Of a DNA stretch of 17,900 nt, positions 1 through 8,500 are shown piece by piece. Each line of letters starts with the position of its first letter. Position 1 is the first letter of the stretch. The DNA is taken from positions 1-17,900 of the forward strand of contig RZYP01000030.1 of the NCBI GenBank assembly GCA_009930275.1. The letters run 5' to 3'. The translations under genes and the position numbers were made by a program. The notes under the pieces were generated by a model. The model was not told where the DNA came from, searched no databases, and saw only the letters and a program-made list of their open reading frames with translations. The stretch comes from Negativicutes bacterium. GTDB lineage: Bacteria > Bacillota_C > Negativicutes > Acidaminococcales > Acidaminococcaceae.

Positions 1-707
1 GCACTAATATCGTTTATTATGTCAGCCCCTGCGGCGATTGCGGCTTTTGCAGTCTCAGCATGATACGTATCAATGGATAATATGCTTTGGGAATATTCTC
101 TGCGTAATTCTTTGATAACAGGCGTTATCCGGCTTATTTCTTCTTCAGGCGAAACGCTGTCAGAGCCGGGTCTTGTCGATTCACCGCCTATATCCAGGAT
201 TTCGGCACCGTCAGCCAGCATTTGTCCGGCACGCTTAAGCACGTCCCGGAGCTGGGGTAAGCGGGAAGCAGCATAAAAAGAATCAGGCGTTATATTTAAA
301 ATCCCCATGAGAACAACATGATCGTATTTAATAGTTCTGCCATCAGCAAGCACTGTTCTTAAATCGCTTTGCTCTAAAATATTTTTTAACTCTTCGCGTA
401 TTTTGGGCAAGCCAAAGTAATTCATAAGCTCTAACTTATACAAAAACCGCAAATAATGTTTTTTTGTTCCTAACAGTAATATATCACTGTAATCCTGCGA
501 ACAGGTGACACAACAGGCACTGATGGCACAATCGCCGCCACAGGCAAGCATCTCTTGCTTAATTATATTGGCGGCCGGAGTGCGTACTTTAAGTACTTTA
601 AAAGGCAAAATAGCAGATTTGTTCATGAATATATCGATGCTGCCGGGGTTAATCCCTATGTTCATCAGCTCATGCTTCAGGTTGCAGCCAGCAATTGGCA
701 AAATCAT
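1..707 (-). CDS. folP: Dihydropteroate synthase with N-terminal extension, 3' end cut by window edge
   Basis: Joins 4-aminobenzoate to hydroxymethyl-dihydropterin diphosphate to make dihydropteroate in folate synthesis. The frame is open from an ATG at 707 to base 1, about 235 residues, and the C-terminal half is missing. The core begins near residue 125: MGILNITPDSF is the pterin-site loop, LDIGGESTRPGS (about 171-182) is the second signature, followed by SIDTYHAETA and AGADIINDIS. The first ~120 residues are an extension that I recall from other Clostridia-type DHPS proteins (pattern AANIIKQEMLACGGD). Here it is unusually cysteine-rich: C56, C60, C65, C66, C69. The start lies two bases after the folE2 stop, with GGAAGGTGG just upstream, so translation is probably coupled. 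Recognition is firm; the role of the extension is unknown. Confidence 0.93.
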   Translation of the reverse strand, partial: MILPIAGCNLKHELMNIGINPGSIDIFMNKSAILPFKVLKVRTPAANIIKQEMLACGGDCAISACCVTCSQDYSDILLLGTKKHYLRFLYKLELMNYFGLPKIREELKNILEQSDLRTVLADGRTIKYDHVVLMGILNITPDSFYAASRLPQLRDVLKRAGQMLADGAEILDIGGESTRPGSDSVSPEEEISRITPVIKELRREYSQSILSIDTYHAETAKAAIAAGADIINDIS

Positions 708-709
708 AG

Positions 710-1486
710 CTATTCCACCTTCCAGCCCTTTTCAACACAGGCAAAAGCATTGTGATTATGGATACTCTCGATACTATCTACTGTAGCCCTATACCATTTT
801 ACTCTTTTATCATCTTCAAGTTTAAGAGCTATCTCCCTAACCGCGTCCTCAACAAAGCGAGGGTTTTCATAAGCCCTCTCCGTAACGTATTTCTCATCTG
901 GTCGCTTCAATAGTGAATAAATCGGCGAACTGGCACCGGCCTCTGCCATTGTAACCAATTCTTCCAACCAAACCATCTCAGTCGAATTTATCTCAATTTT
1001 AGCAATGGCCCTTTGGTTATGTGCCCCGTAAGTACTTATCTCTCTGGAACAAGGGCAAAGCGTGTGAATTGGTATCTCAGCACAAATATATAGCTCGAAT
1101 TTGGTACCTTTTTCCGCACGAAAACGGCAATTTAAATCAAGCGGAGCCCTTTGGCCGGTTATAGGTGCCTCTTTATATATGAAATAAGTAAACTCGAGCT
1201 CCAACATCGCCTTTTCCGCCTGCAACTTTTCTTTCAAGGCATCAAGAATATGTTCAAGTGCAAAAGGCGTGACGGGTCCCAGCGACTGAAGGCACTCGAC
1301 AAAACGGCTCATGTGTGTACCACGCATATCGTGTGGAAGATCAACGGCCATACTTATCGTGGCAACAGTACTCTGCACACCCTTTTCCCTGTCCTTCATT
1401 ATTATGGGCCAGCGCAGATTTCTAATTCCAACATTTTTCAACGGCACTTGCCGTAAGTCAACTTCGCCTTGAACATCCTTTAACAT
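710..1486 (-). CDS. folE2: GTP cyclohydrolase FolE2 (type IB)
   Basis: Converts GTP to 7,8-dihydroneopterin triphosphate, the first step to folate and, in many bacteria, to queuosine. The protein is 258 residues if started at ATG 1486. That start is preceded by AGGGGG at a good distance; a longer frame opens at a GTG at 1513 but lies inside queD, so I reject it. Family signs: GVRNL-like opening (GIRNLRWPI, about 20-28), GTHMSRF (57-62), the catalytic LCPCSREIS loop with C144 and C146, H156, and SPIYSLLKRPDEKYVTE (about 187-203). FolE2 is the non-zinc alternative to FolE and is often made under zinc limitation; I see no clear Zur site here. It lies four bases after queD and two before folP. 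Confidence 0.95.
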   Translation of the reverse strand: MLKDVQGEVDLRQVPLKNVGIRNLRWPIIMKDREKGVQSTVATISMAVDLPHDMRGTHMSRFVECLQSLGPVTPFALEHILDALKEKLQAEKAMLELEFTYFIYKEAPITGQRAPLDLNCRFRAEKGTKFELYICAEIPIHTLCPCSREISTYGAHNQRAIAKIEINSTEMVWLEELVTMAEAGASSPIYSLLKRPDEKYVTERAYENPRFVEDAVREIALKLEDDKRVKWYRATVDSIESIHNHNAFACVEKGWKVE

Positions 1487-1490
1487 TTGT

Positions 1491-1844
1491 TTACCCCCTG
1501 TAAGAGATTCCACTGGTTTTGGTTTCCCAAACTTCTATTTCACATAAATCATGGTTATCGGCATGCAAAATAGGCTTTAACTGGTTCCAAACCCAAATAG
1601 CAATGTTTTCAGCCGAAGGTTGCGGTAAAATGTCATTAATGCAAGAATGATCCAGCCTATTCAGAACGGCTTCTTTAACAATTCCTTTAAGTCGGATGAA
1701 ATCAATTACCATGCCTTCGCTGTCAGGGGTTCCCTCCACTTTGACAACAAGCTTATAAGTATGCCCGTGTAATTTTTCACATTTGCCGTTATATTGAGGT
1801 AAATAATGTGCCGCATCAAACTCAAATTCTTTGATAAGTATCAT
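1491..1844 (-). CDS. queD: 6-pyruvoyltetrahydropterin synthase/QueD family, dual-motif (CE..HGH) form
   Basis: A 117-residue T-fold enzyme acting on dihydroneopterin triphosphate, the FolE2 product. Zinc ligands H13, H26 and H28 are present, as are the D65-H66 pair, PSAENIA (76-82) and the pterin-anchoring E107. The QueD nucleophile is at C22, and the next residue is E23, giving C-E-x-x-H-G-H. As I recall the literature on COG0720, the cysteine marks QueD (PTPS-I), a glutamate at this place marks PTPS-III proteins that bypass FolB, and proteins with both can do both jobs. Its place directly upstream of folE2 and folP, with no folB in view, favours a folate role. The gene follows trmL after 19 bases, with GGAAGGAG before the ATG. 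The family is certain; substrate choice is inferred. Confidence 0.9.
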   Translation of the reverse strand: MILIKEFEFDAAHYLPQYNGKCEKLHGHTYKLVVKVEGTPDSEGMVIDFIRLKGIVKEAVLNRLDHSCINDILPQPSAENIAIWVWNQLKPILHADNHDLCEIEVWETKTSGISYRG

Positions 1845-1863
1845 TATGCTGCTCCTTCCCTGT

Positions 1864-2328
1864 CTAAACGCTCAATCCAGCAAAATCATCCTGCTGACGT
1901 AATGCCTCATAGGCCACAATAGCTACAGAATTGGATAAATTAAGTGAACGCGCTTCTGCTATCATGGGAATCCGTACACAGGAATCTTCGTACGCTAAGC
2001 GCAATTTCTCCGGCAAGCCGGCGGTTTCTTTGCCGAAAATCAATAATGACTCTGAATCATATTTTACATCGGTATACCTCTTATGAGCCTTGGTTGTCAA
2101 CAAAAATTTTGTATTATCTCTAAATTTTTCAAGGACTTCATCAATGGAATTATAATAACTGATATCAACTAAATTCCAATAATCTAATCCGGCTCTCTTT
2201 AAATATTTGTCGTCAACTGAGAAGCCCAATGGCCTCACCAAATGAAGCTTACAGCCTGTAGCCGCACAAAGCCGGGCGATATTGCCGGTATTTCCTGGAA
2301 TCTCCGGCTCTACTAAAACAATATGCAT
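1864..2328 (-). CDS. trmL: tRNA (cytidine(34)-2'-O)-methyltransferase
   Basis: A SPOUT-class methyltransferase expected to 2'-O-methylate the wobble nucleotide of tRNA-Leu species using S-adenosylmethionine. The 154-residue length is normal for this minimal family. Signatures in order: PGNTGNIARL near the N-terminus (about 11-20), LIFGKETAGLP (about 96-106), and the knot region RIPMIAEARSLNLSNSVAIV near the C-terminus. The ATG at 2328 has AGAGGTGA about seven bases upstream. It is the first gene of the tight trmL-queD-folE2-folP run. A terminator lies just upstream, and I found no convincing promoter between it and the start, so how the cluster is transcribed is open. Confidence 0.93.
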   Translation of the reverse strand: MHIVLVEPEIPGNTGNIARLCAATGCKLHLVRPLGFSVDDKYLKRAGLDYWNLVDISYYNSIDEVLEKFRDNTKFLLTTKAHKRYTDVKYDSESLLIFGKETAGLPEKLRLAYEDSCVRIPMIAEARSLNLSNSVAIVAYEALRQQDDFAGLSV

Positions 2329-2356
2329 AAACTTTCACCTCTAGTGTTCATTTTAA

Positions 2357-2403
2357 CATAAAAAGATAAAGTGCACAGCCATAATTTGTAACTGTGCACT
2401 TTA
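2357..2403 (-). terminator. Intrinsic terminator after the glucosaminidase gene
   Basis: A 12-bp perfect inverted repeat (2367-2378 with 2392-2403, core AAAGTGCACAG) with a 13-base loop. On the minus strand it is followed by ATCTTTTTATG, a moderate T-run. It lies about 60 bases after the glucosaminidase stop and separates it from the trmL cluster. The other side has a short A-run, so weak termination of plus-strand transcription is also possible. Confidence 0.75.
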
Positions 2404-2460
2404 AAAAACTCGCTAAACTATTACACAAAATGCTGCAAATCCACCTTACACTTCTACTTA

Positions 2461-3276
2461 TCATTCCACAGGCATGCCAAGCATTTTGCTATGTAAATCA
2501 AAAATTTTCTCACTGTATTCAGAGCTTGCTGCCCAGTTACCGTTTAGAGAATGCCACGTAAGCAAAAAGCCATTTGTTTTTCTCATCTTTTGCACCAAAT
2601 CATAACGAGGGTCTACAATATGAGTTTTTGGGTTGCGGTCAGTTGCATAAGCTAAAAGATGCTGAATATGAGCACGAACTCCGATTTGTGGCGTTCTGAA
2701 ACTGGCGCCGGCAACTGTTTTACTTGTAGTTCCCAATCCACAGAAATTATTTTGGTCAGCTTTCACCGTGCCGCCAAATTTAAAAAAACCTGTTTCCAGC
2801 AGTGCCTGGCATAAAGCCATGTCTGCTCTAATACCTTCCCGTGCGCTTTCTTCATAATAGTATTGGACAATTTCCTCAGGAGTAAACCTCAGTTTGAAAT
2901 CTCGAGTATATTTTTTTATAAACGCAACTGCCTGCTTTTCCGTAGCTCTTGGCTCGCCGATGATAGTAACCCTTTTGTAGTTGGCTGGCAGCTTGCGCAA
3001 AGGCCTAAATTTCTCAGTTTCGATCAACTTGCTCTGCTGCACTGATTGCTTAAATTCCGGTAATTTCTTCAATGATGGCTGTTTATCAGACGTGATTTGA
3101 CCATTTAAAGGATTGTTTATACCAGTTTGACTGTCGGACGATGACTTTATAGAATCGGTTGCAGTCGATGATGGCTGCTCACTCTTGGGGGATAGGTTTT
3201 TCTCAGAGGCCTGAGCAATTGAACAAAAAAAAGTAACAAGTGTCGTAACAAGTACTATTTTACATAACCTTTTCAT
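2461..3276 (-). CDS. Secreted N-acetylglucosaminidase (peptidoglycan hydrolase)
   Basis: A 271-residue exported cell-wall hydrolase of the glucosaminidase family (as in Bax, LytG and AcmA). A signal peptide runs from M1 to about A23 (KRLCK, hydrophobic stretch, AQA cleavage site). A Ser/Gln/Lys-rich linker covers about 24-100, and the catalytic domain about 105-271. The likely acid is E161 in ALLETGFF, followed by the family's NNFCGLG (about 176-182) and, near the end, the GNWAASSEYSEKI stretch. No LysM or SH3 anchor is visible, so it may be free in the periplasm or wall. ATG 3276 has GGAGG eight bases upstream. It starts 23 bases after the symporter stop and is probably co-transcribed with it, though no functional link is evident. 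Confidence 0.85.
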   Translation of the reverse strand: MKRLCKIVLVTTLVTFFCSIAQASEKNLSPKSEQPSSTATDSIKSSSDSQTGINNPLNGQITSDKQPSLKKLPEFKQSVQQSKLIETEKFRPLRKLPANYKRVTIIGEPRATEKQAVAFIKKYTRDFKLRFTPEEIVQYYYEESAREGIRADMALCQALLETGFFKFGGTVKADQNNFCGLGTTSKTVAGASFRTPQIGVRAHIQHLLAYATDRNPKTHIVDPRYDLVQKMRKTNGFLLTWHSLNGNWAASSEYSEKIFDLHSKMLGMPVE

Positions 3277-3299
3277 GATACATCCTCCAAAAAATTAGT

Positions 3300-4724
3300 C
3301 TACTGCGAAAACTTTTTATTAGGGAAAAAGTATAAACTAGCAAACATTACAATCACCGCAACAAAAGTGCCGGTTGAAGAAGCGTTAAGAATCCAAAAAC
3401 CTTTCCCGCCATTACCAAACTGTAGTATCAGTGTGGTCAAAACTCCTGTAATGGCAGAAAGAGAGGCTCCCTTGGTCGATGCTCTGTCACAAAATAGTCC
3501 GATAAGAAACGGTGCGCCCATGGAGACAGTCATCAGCGAATAAAATATTTGGAGAGCCGTGATGATGCTGGGCATCCATAGTGCTAGCAATACACCCAGA
3601 AATCCACAAATCATCGTTGCCAGACGGCTGAACTTAAGCAGTTCTTCGTCAGATATATCAGGCCTGATAAATGTTTTGTATAAATCGTTAGAAATCGATG
3701 ATGCCAGCATATATAAGACTGCGTCAGCGGTACTTACTTCGGCTGCAAAAATTGCCGCCAAGGCCAATGCTGCTACCCCAAAAGGCATCAACTCTTTCAT
3801 GGCCATAGGTAAGGCAAGTTCAGGGTTTTTCAAATCAGGGAATGCCGCAAAAGCACACATTCCAATAATCATGGGCAAAAAAGCAAACCCGAATTGGACT
3901 AAAGCGTTAAGCATCGTGCCAATCCTCACTACTCTTATATTCGCCGCACAATAGATTTTTCCTACCAACCCTGGAGATATGCAAAATGCCGGCACTAACA
4001 TGATAAAATACCCTATTATAGTGCTGTAACCTATGCCATCCCAGGAAAAATATGCTGTAGCTTTCACCGGGTCGGCCAAGTTTGCCTTAACTAATGCCTC
4101 CATCCCTGCCCATCCGCCGAGGTAGTTAAGCGCGTAAGGAGCCGCTAAGCAAAAACCAGCAAAGATAACCGCGAGTTCGACAATATTTACAATCGCAGCC
4201 GAAAGCACTCCGCCTGCCGTAAAGTAAAGAGTTACCACAAGGGCGCCGATTATTATGCCTACTGGTTTTTCTATCCCGGCAACAACATTAAGAATCCAGG
4301 AAATGCCGATGAGCTGTCCCGAAAATAAAGCCAGGGTACCTACGACCATCATGCTCGAAATAATCCCCCGAAAAGCCCGCGCATACCGCAAATCAAGATA
4401 ATCGCCCATTGTATAGAGATTATACTTTTTGGCAACCGTCCAAACCTTCGGCCCTACAAAAAGGGCAAGGATGATAGAGCCAATTGCCGAGCAACCAATC
4501 CACCACCAGCTCGAAACACCATGCTTAAAAGCCAAGCCTGTCACGCCTACAGTAGATCCGGCGCCAATGTTGGCAGCAATTAAAACAGTAAACAATAGTT
4601 TCCAACTAAATTTTCTATTACCGACAAAAAAGTCGGAGGCCTCTTTGACATTCCTGCCAATAAACCAGCCGATGCCTATTAACAAAACCGCATAGCCCAA
4701 GATACCTATCAAATATAGATTCAT
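3300..4724 (-). CDS. Sodium:solute symporter (SSS family)
   Basis: A 474-residue inner-membrane transporter of the PutP/PanF/SGLT superfamily with about 13 hydrophobic segments. Signs of the family: ASDFFVGNRK after the first helix, then IGAGSTVGVTGLAF in the second; FTAGGVLSAAIVNIVE resembles the SSS signature near helix 5. The helix-8 motif AAEVSTADAVL aligns with the Ser-Thr pair of PutP that helps form the Na2 sodium site. The substrate cannot be told from sequence. I start it at ATG 4724, which has AGGGGTG at good spacing; the frame stays open for another 172 codons, but that part is antisense to the plus-strand hydrolase gene and has no transporter character. A good promoter lies at 4780-4808. 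Confidence 0.9.
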   Translation of the reverse strand: MNLYLIGILGYAVLLIGIGWFIGRNVKEASDFFVGNRKFSWKLLFTVLIAANIGAGSTVGVTGLAFKHGVSSWWWIGCSAIGSIILALFVGPKVWTVAKKYNLYTMGDYLDLRYARAFRGIISSMMVVGTLALFSGQLIGISWILNVVAGIEKPVGIIIGALVVTLYFTAGGVLSAAIVNIVELAVIFAGFCLAAPYALNYLGGWAGMEALVKANLADPVKATAYFSWDGIGYSTIIGYFIMLVPAFCISPGLVGKIYCAANIRVVRIGTMLNALVQFGFAFLPMIIGMCAFAAFPDLKNPELALPMAMKELMPFGVAALALAAIFAAEVSTADAVLYMLASSISNDLYKTFIRPDISDEELLKFSRLATMICGFLGVLLALWMPSIITALQIFYSLMTVSMGAPFLIGLFCDRASTKGASLSAITGVLTTLILQFGNGGKGFWILNASSTGTFVAVIVMFASLYFFPNKKFSQ

Positions 4725-4779
4725 TAATTCACCCCTATTATCTGTTTCAAGCACACCCAATACAAACAAAACTAAGGCA

Positions 4780-4808
4780 ATTTTACTCCATTTATATAAG
4801 GATGTAAA
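4780..4808 (-). promoter_or_regulatory. Sigma-A-type promoter of the symporter gene
   Basis: On the minus strand, TTTACA (4803-4808), a 17-base spacer, then TAAAAT (4780-4785). It would start transcription near 4773, leaving a leader of about 50 bases before ATG 4724. It sits in the divergent gap 4725-4892. Confidence 0.65.
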
Positions 4809-4852
4809 GGCGTAATACCCCACGCAAAGTAGCTTTAACGCAAAATTTCGTT

Positions 4853-4858
4853 TATAAT
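4853..4858 (+). promoter_or_regulatory. Putative -10 box for the plus-strand hydrolase gene
   Basis: A perfect TATAAT 35 bases before the start codon, in the divergent gap. No good -35 box is found at 16-18 bases (TAGCTT at 17), so only the -10 is supported. Confidence 0.4.
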
Positions 4859-4892
4859 AGAAAGTAAAGATGCTTGAGGGAGTTGATTGAAA

Positions 4893-5561
4893 ATGACAAA
4901 GTTTAAGTATGTCCACCACGCATGTTTTATTCTTGAAAACAAAAATGATGCCATTATTTTTGACCCGTTCCTGGACGGCAATCCGGCCGGAATTACCGCT
5001 GGGGATATTAAGGTTTCGCATGTACTCGTTTCTCATGCCCATCGCGACCATTTGGGAGAAGCAATTGAAATTTCCCTTAAAAACAAGGCCACTATCATTT
5101 CCACCGCAGAGATTGCTGGGATGGCCTCCGAAAAGGGTTGTCCGGCGCATGCGATGCATATAGGCGGCACACATATTTTCCCATTCGGCAAGGTTAGAAT
5201 AACTCCTGCCTTCCATGGTGCAGGAATACCCGGAGGACACGCCTGCGGCTTCCTGATTAATTTCTATGGTACAAAAATCTATTACGCCGGTGATACGAGT
5301 CTCTTTGGTGATATGCGCCTGCTTGGGGAACTTGAAAACATTGACTATGCCATCCTGCCTATCGGCGATAATTATACCATGGGACCGGATGACGCCTTAA
5401 AGGCAGCCGAAATGCTGAAAGCCAAAAATATCATACCTGTGCATTATAACACCTGGCCTGTAATTGAGCAGGACCCACAAAAATTCAAACAGGCTGTTGA
5501 AACTAAAAAAATTGCTAACGTCATCATCGTCAAACCTGGCTGTTCAATTGAGCTCGACTGA
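4893..5561 (+). CDS. UPF0173-family metal-dependent hydrolase (metallo-beta-lactamase fold)
   Basis: A 222-residue soluble hydrolase of the YtkL/UPF0173 group; the physiological substrate of the family is not established. The dinuclear metal site is intact: HAHRDH (48-53), a histidine in PAFHGAG, aspartate in YYAGDTSLF, and the terminal IIPVHYNTWP histidine. The family's ILPIGDNYTMGPDDA block is also present. I take ATG 4893 as the start (GAGGGAG ten bases upstream); a TTG two codons earlier is an alternative. It is the only plus-strand gene. Its TGA ends at 5561 and the addA stop begins at 5562, so the two genes meet end to end. It has its own terminator at 5612-5643, inside addA. Confidence 0.9.
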   Translation: MTKFKYVHHACFILENKNDAIIFDPFLDGNPAGITAGDIKVSHVLVSHAHRDHLGEAIEISLKNKATIISTAEIAGMASEKGCPAHAMHIGGTHIFPFGKVRITPAFHGAGIPGGHACGFLINFYGTKIYYAGDTSLFGDMRLLGELENIDYAILPIGDNYTMGPDDALKAAEMLKAKNIIPVHYNTWPVIEQDPQKFKQAVETKKIANVIIVKPGCSIELD

Positions 5562-8500
5562 CTATTTTCGAGGGCACATATACGCAAAATTACAAAATTC
5601 ACATGCTTCGGGCAGGACTGAAAAGTCCTGCTCTTCTTTTTTTCGGCTTATTACGACACATTTTTCCTTAATTTTTTCAAGTTCAGTTGATATGTCGCTA
5701 GGCAAATCCCAGCTTGTGTTATTACGTAAAAAATGAAGTGTTGCTTTTCTAACCGGCTTGCCAAAAAGTCTTTCAGCCGCCAAAACATAAATTGCTAATT
5801 GGCTTGAGTAAGCAGTTTTCTCTGCATTTGCTGTTGGTGGCCTTCCGGTTTTATAATCAATAATGCCCAAGTCGCCCCCAGGATAAGTTAATAAGCAATC
5901 TATACTGCCGGTAAACCAAAACTCCTGTTTTTCTTTTTCAAATAACGGAAGGCAAAAACGTTCTTCTTTTCTTTTTTCGAGCGTACTAATTTCCTTGTAC
6001 AGTTGGCTGTCCATATATGTGCGAAGCATATCTTCAGCATCCTTACGCACCTTTTGGTGCATATAATGTGGGGCATGTTTGTCTAATGCGAACTGCAAAG
6101 CATCATTCATGCCATAGGCTTCAATGTTTTCCATCGTGCTGTGAATAACCAAACCAAAAATGTTTGCAGGCAAAACACTTCTACACGTCTCCGCCTCTTT
6201 TGTACAAAAAAGGTCTTCACTTGCAGGCAGTTGAGCTAAATAATGATAATAATAACTACGTGGGCATGTATCGTACTCTTGCAATGCGGATGCCGAAAAA
6301 ATAACGGGCCTATTCATAGCTGAATTATCCAACGGCTTAATATGCTCATAAACACTATCAGCAAAAACCATTATTTTTTCTTCGCCCACGACAGCTCCCT
6401 GACTCTTTACTGTATCGGCTTCAATTATTTCTATATCGACCAGTTCTTTCCCTTCATTTCCGTTAACCAAAATGCGTTTTAAAGAATCAAGCCATTCTTC
6501 GCGCGTGCTTTGGTTTTTGCCGGCGTCAATGACTGTGACTCCCGACAAAATAAGCTTCTCCTCCGCCCTGGTCATCGCAACATATAATTGTCTTTTCTTC
6601 TCGTCTATTTCCAGGTCCTTATTCTGTTGTTTTATTTTTTTCAACACAGAGCTTTCAACTAATTCTCCATCATCGCTGGCAACTTTTATTCCAAGTCCAA
6701 TTGGAGCTAGAAAACGGATATTGTCTGTATCGTACTTTCCCCTGGCATGCAAAGCAGGAAGAAAAACTATCGGGAATTCAAGCCCCTTGGACTTATGAAT
6801 TGTCATAAGTGTCACGGAATTTTGTGCGACCTGGCCATTAGAAGCTTCTATGCGTGTCTCAGCATCCCGCATTTTCTTTGCCCGCTCCAGAAAAGCATGC
6901 AACGTTCCACCCTGTCTCATCGAAAAATCAATAGCCATAGCGTTTAGTTTCTTTACATTGGCAACTTTTTCGTCTCCAAAATCCTGCCCTACTAAAAGAG
7001 TAATCAGCTGCAGTTCTTCCATGATTGCAATGAACAATTCCGACAAAGGCAAAGCCCTGGCAGCAACCTGGAGCAACTTAAGCTTTTCAACCGCTCTTTC
7101 AGCCTGACGCCTTTGTTCAGGAGACAAATCAAGTGTACTATGATCATTAACTAACACTTGCCATAAATTATTATTCTCTCGTGTCAAAAATAAACGTGTA
7201 ATAGTTTCATCGCTTAAACCAAAATATGGCGATCTTAAAATACCGGCAAGCTCCAAGTCGCGCCTGCTGTTATCTAAAAATAGCAAAAGATTGATTATGT
7301 CAATTATTTCCTGCTTTTCAAAAAAACCTTTCCCATCGACTATATGAAAAGGAATGCCTGCCTCGCGCAGCGCTGAAGCAAAAGTTTGCGCCCTGTTTAT
7401 ACTAGCCAGCAATATCGCAATATCAGCATATTTTATATTATCTTCGCTGCCCATCTTCTTAATTTTTTCAGCCACAACTCGCGCTTCGACTTTATTGGCT
7501 TCTTTTTTTCTATTCTTGTCAGTTTCTACTATAAGCAGCTTGGGTTTAAACCTTTCTTCCTTGTTGGCTTTCAAAGGTTGAAATACTACATCGCAGCTTT
7601 GATCGGTCCCCATGAGATCCTCGAAAACCTCATTGCAAACCCGCAAAATTCCCGGTGAGGAACGAAAATTGTCTGAAAGAACAACATTAATGCCAGCAGT
7701 TTTTGCAATATCTCTTCGCACATCAGCAAAAACGCTGACATCGGCCCCACGAAACCTATAAATTGATTGTTTTGGGTCGCCAACAACAAAAAGCCGTTTG
7801 TCCTTAAGTTCTTCACTGCAGCCGCCGGCTACTAAGTATACTAATCTTTTCTGGTGCAAATTAGTATCTTGAAATTCATCCACCATAACATATTTGTAGC
7901 GATTTCTGTATTTATCAAGAATGTCTTCATGATAAAGCAATAACTGAAAAGCCTTTTCTTCAACATCAGAAAATCCTAATATTTTTCTTTCGGCCTTCTT
8001 GTCACCAAAATGCTTGTTCAGGCCGTTCAAAAAGTACTGCCAGTCTCTAGCCAATATCTCAGCACGCTTGTCAATTGGGAACGTTATCAGCTTGCTAACC
8101 AAGTCCCTTGTTTCCTTGACCAGGTCACAGTCCTTTTTATTACGCGCACTTAATGAAAGGAGATACTTGCTTAATTCTTCGGTTTGACAGTTCTGAACGG
8201 CTGATTTTACCGTATTAATGTTGGAAGATATTGCGTCTAATTCTTCGCGGTGGCTGCCCTTGATTGTTTCGCGTACTTCCATCAATTCTGCTATGTTGAG
8301 CAGAACCTGCTTTTTGACGTTCTCCAAATCTTCCCCCAGCATTTCCGTATAGGGCTTTGTTAAATCTCCCTTTTCGACTAATACCGGAAGATTCTCCGTG
8401 AGAGAATGCAACATATCCTGCAATCGGGTTTTCCCATATTCTGACAATAGCCTTTCAAATCCTGCATCTTTGCCCCGTAATATTTTTTTCATGTATTCTA

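Noticed and set aside
1487..1513. Longer FolE2 start at GTG 1513
   Set aside because: It lies within queD with no ribosome site; ATG 1486 has AGGGGG just upstream and leaves a normal family length.
4725..5240. 172-codon upstream extension of the symporter reading frame
   Set aside because: It is antisense to the UPF0173 hydrolase gene, lacks membrane character typical of the family, and a well-placed ribosome site supports ATG 4724.
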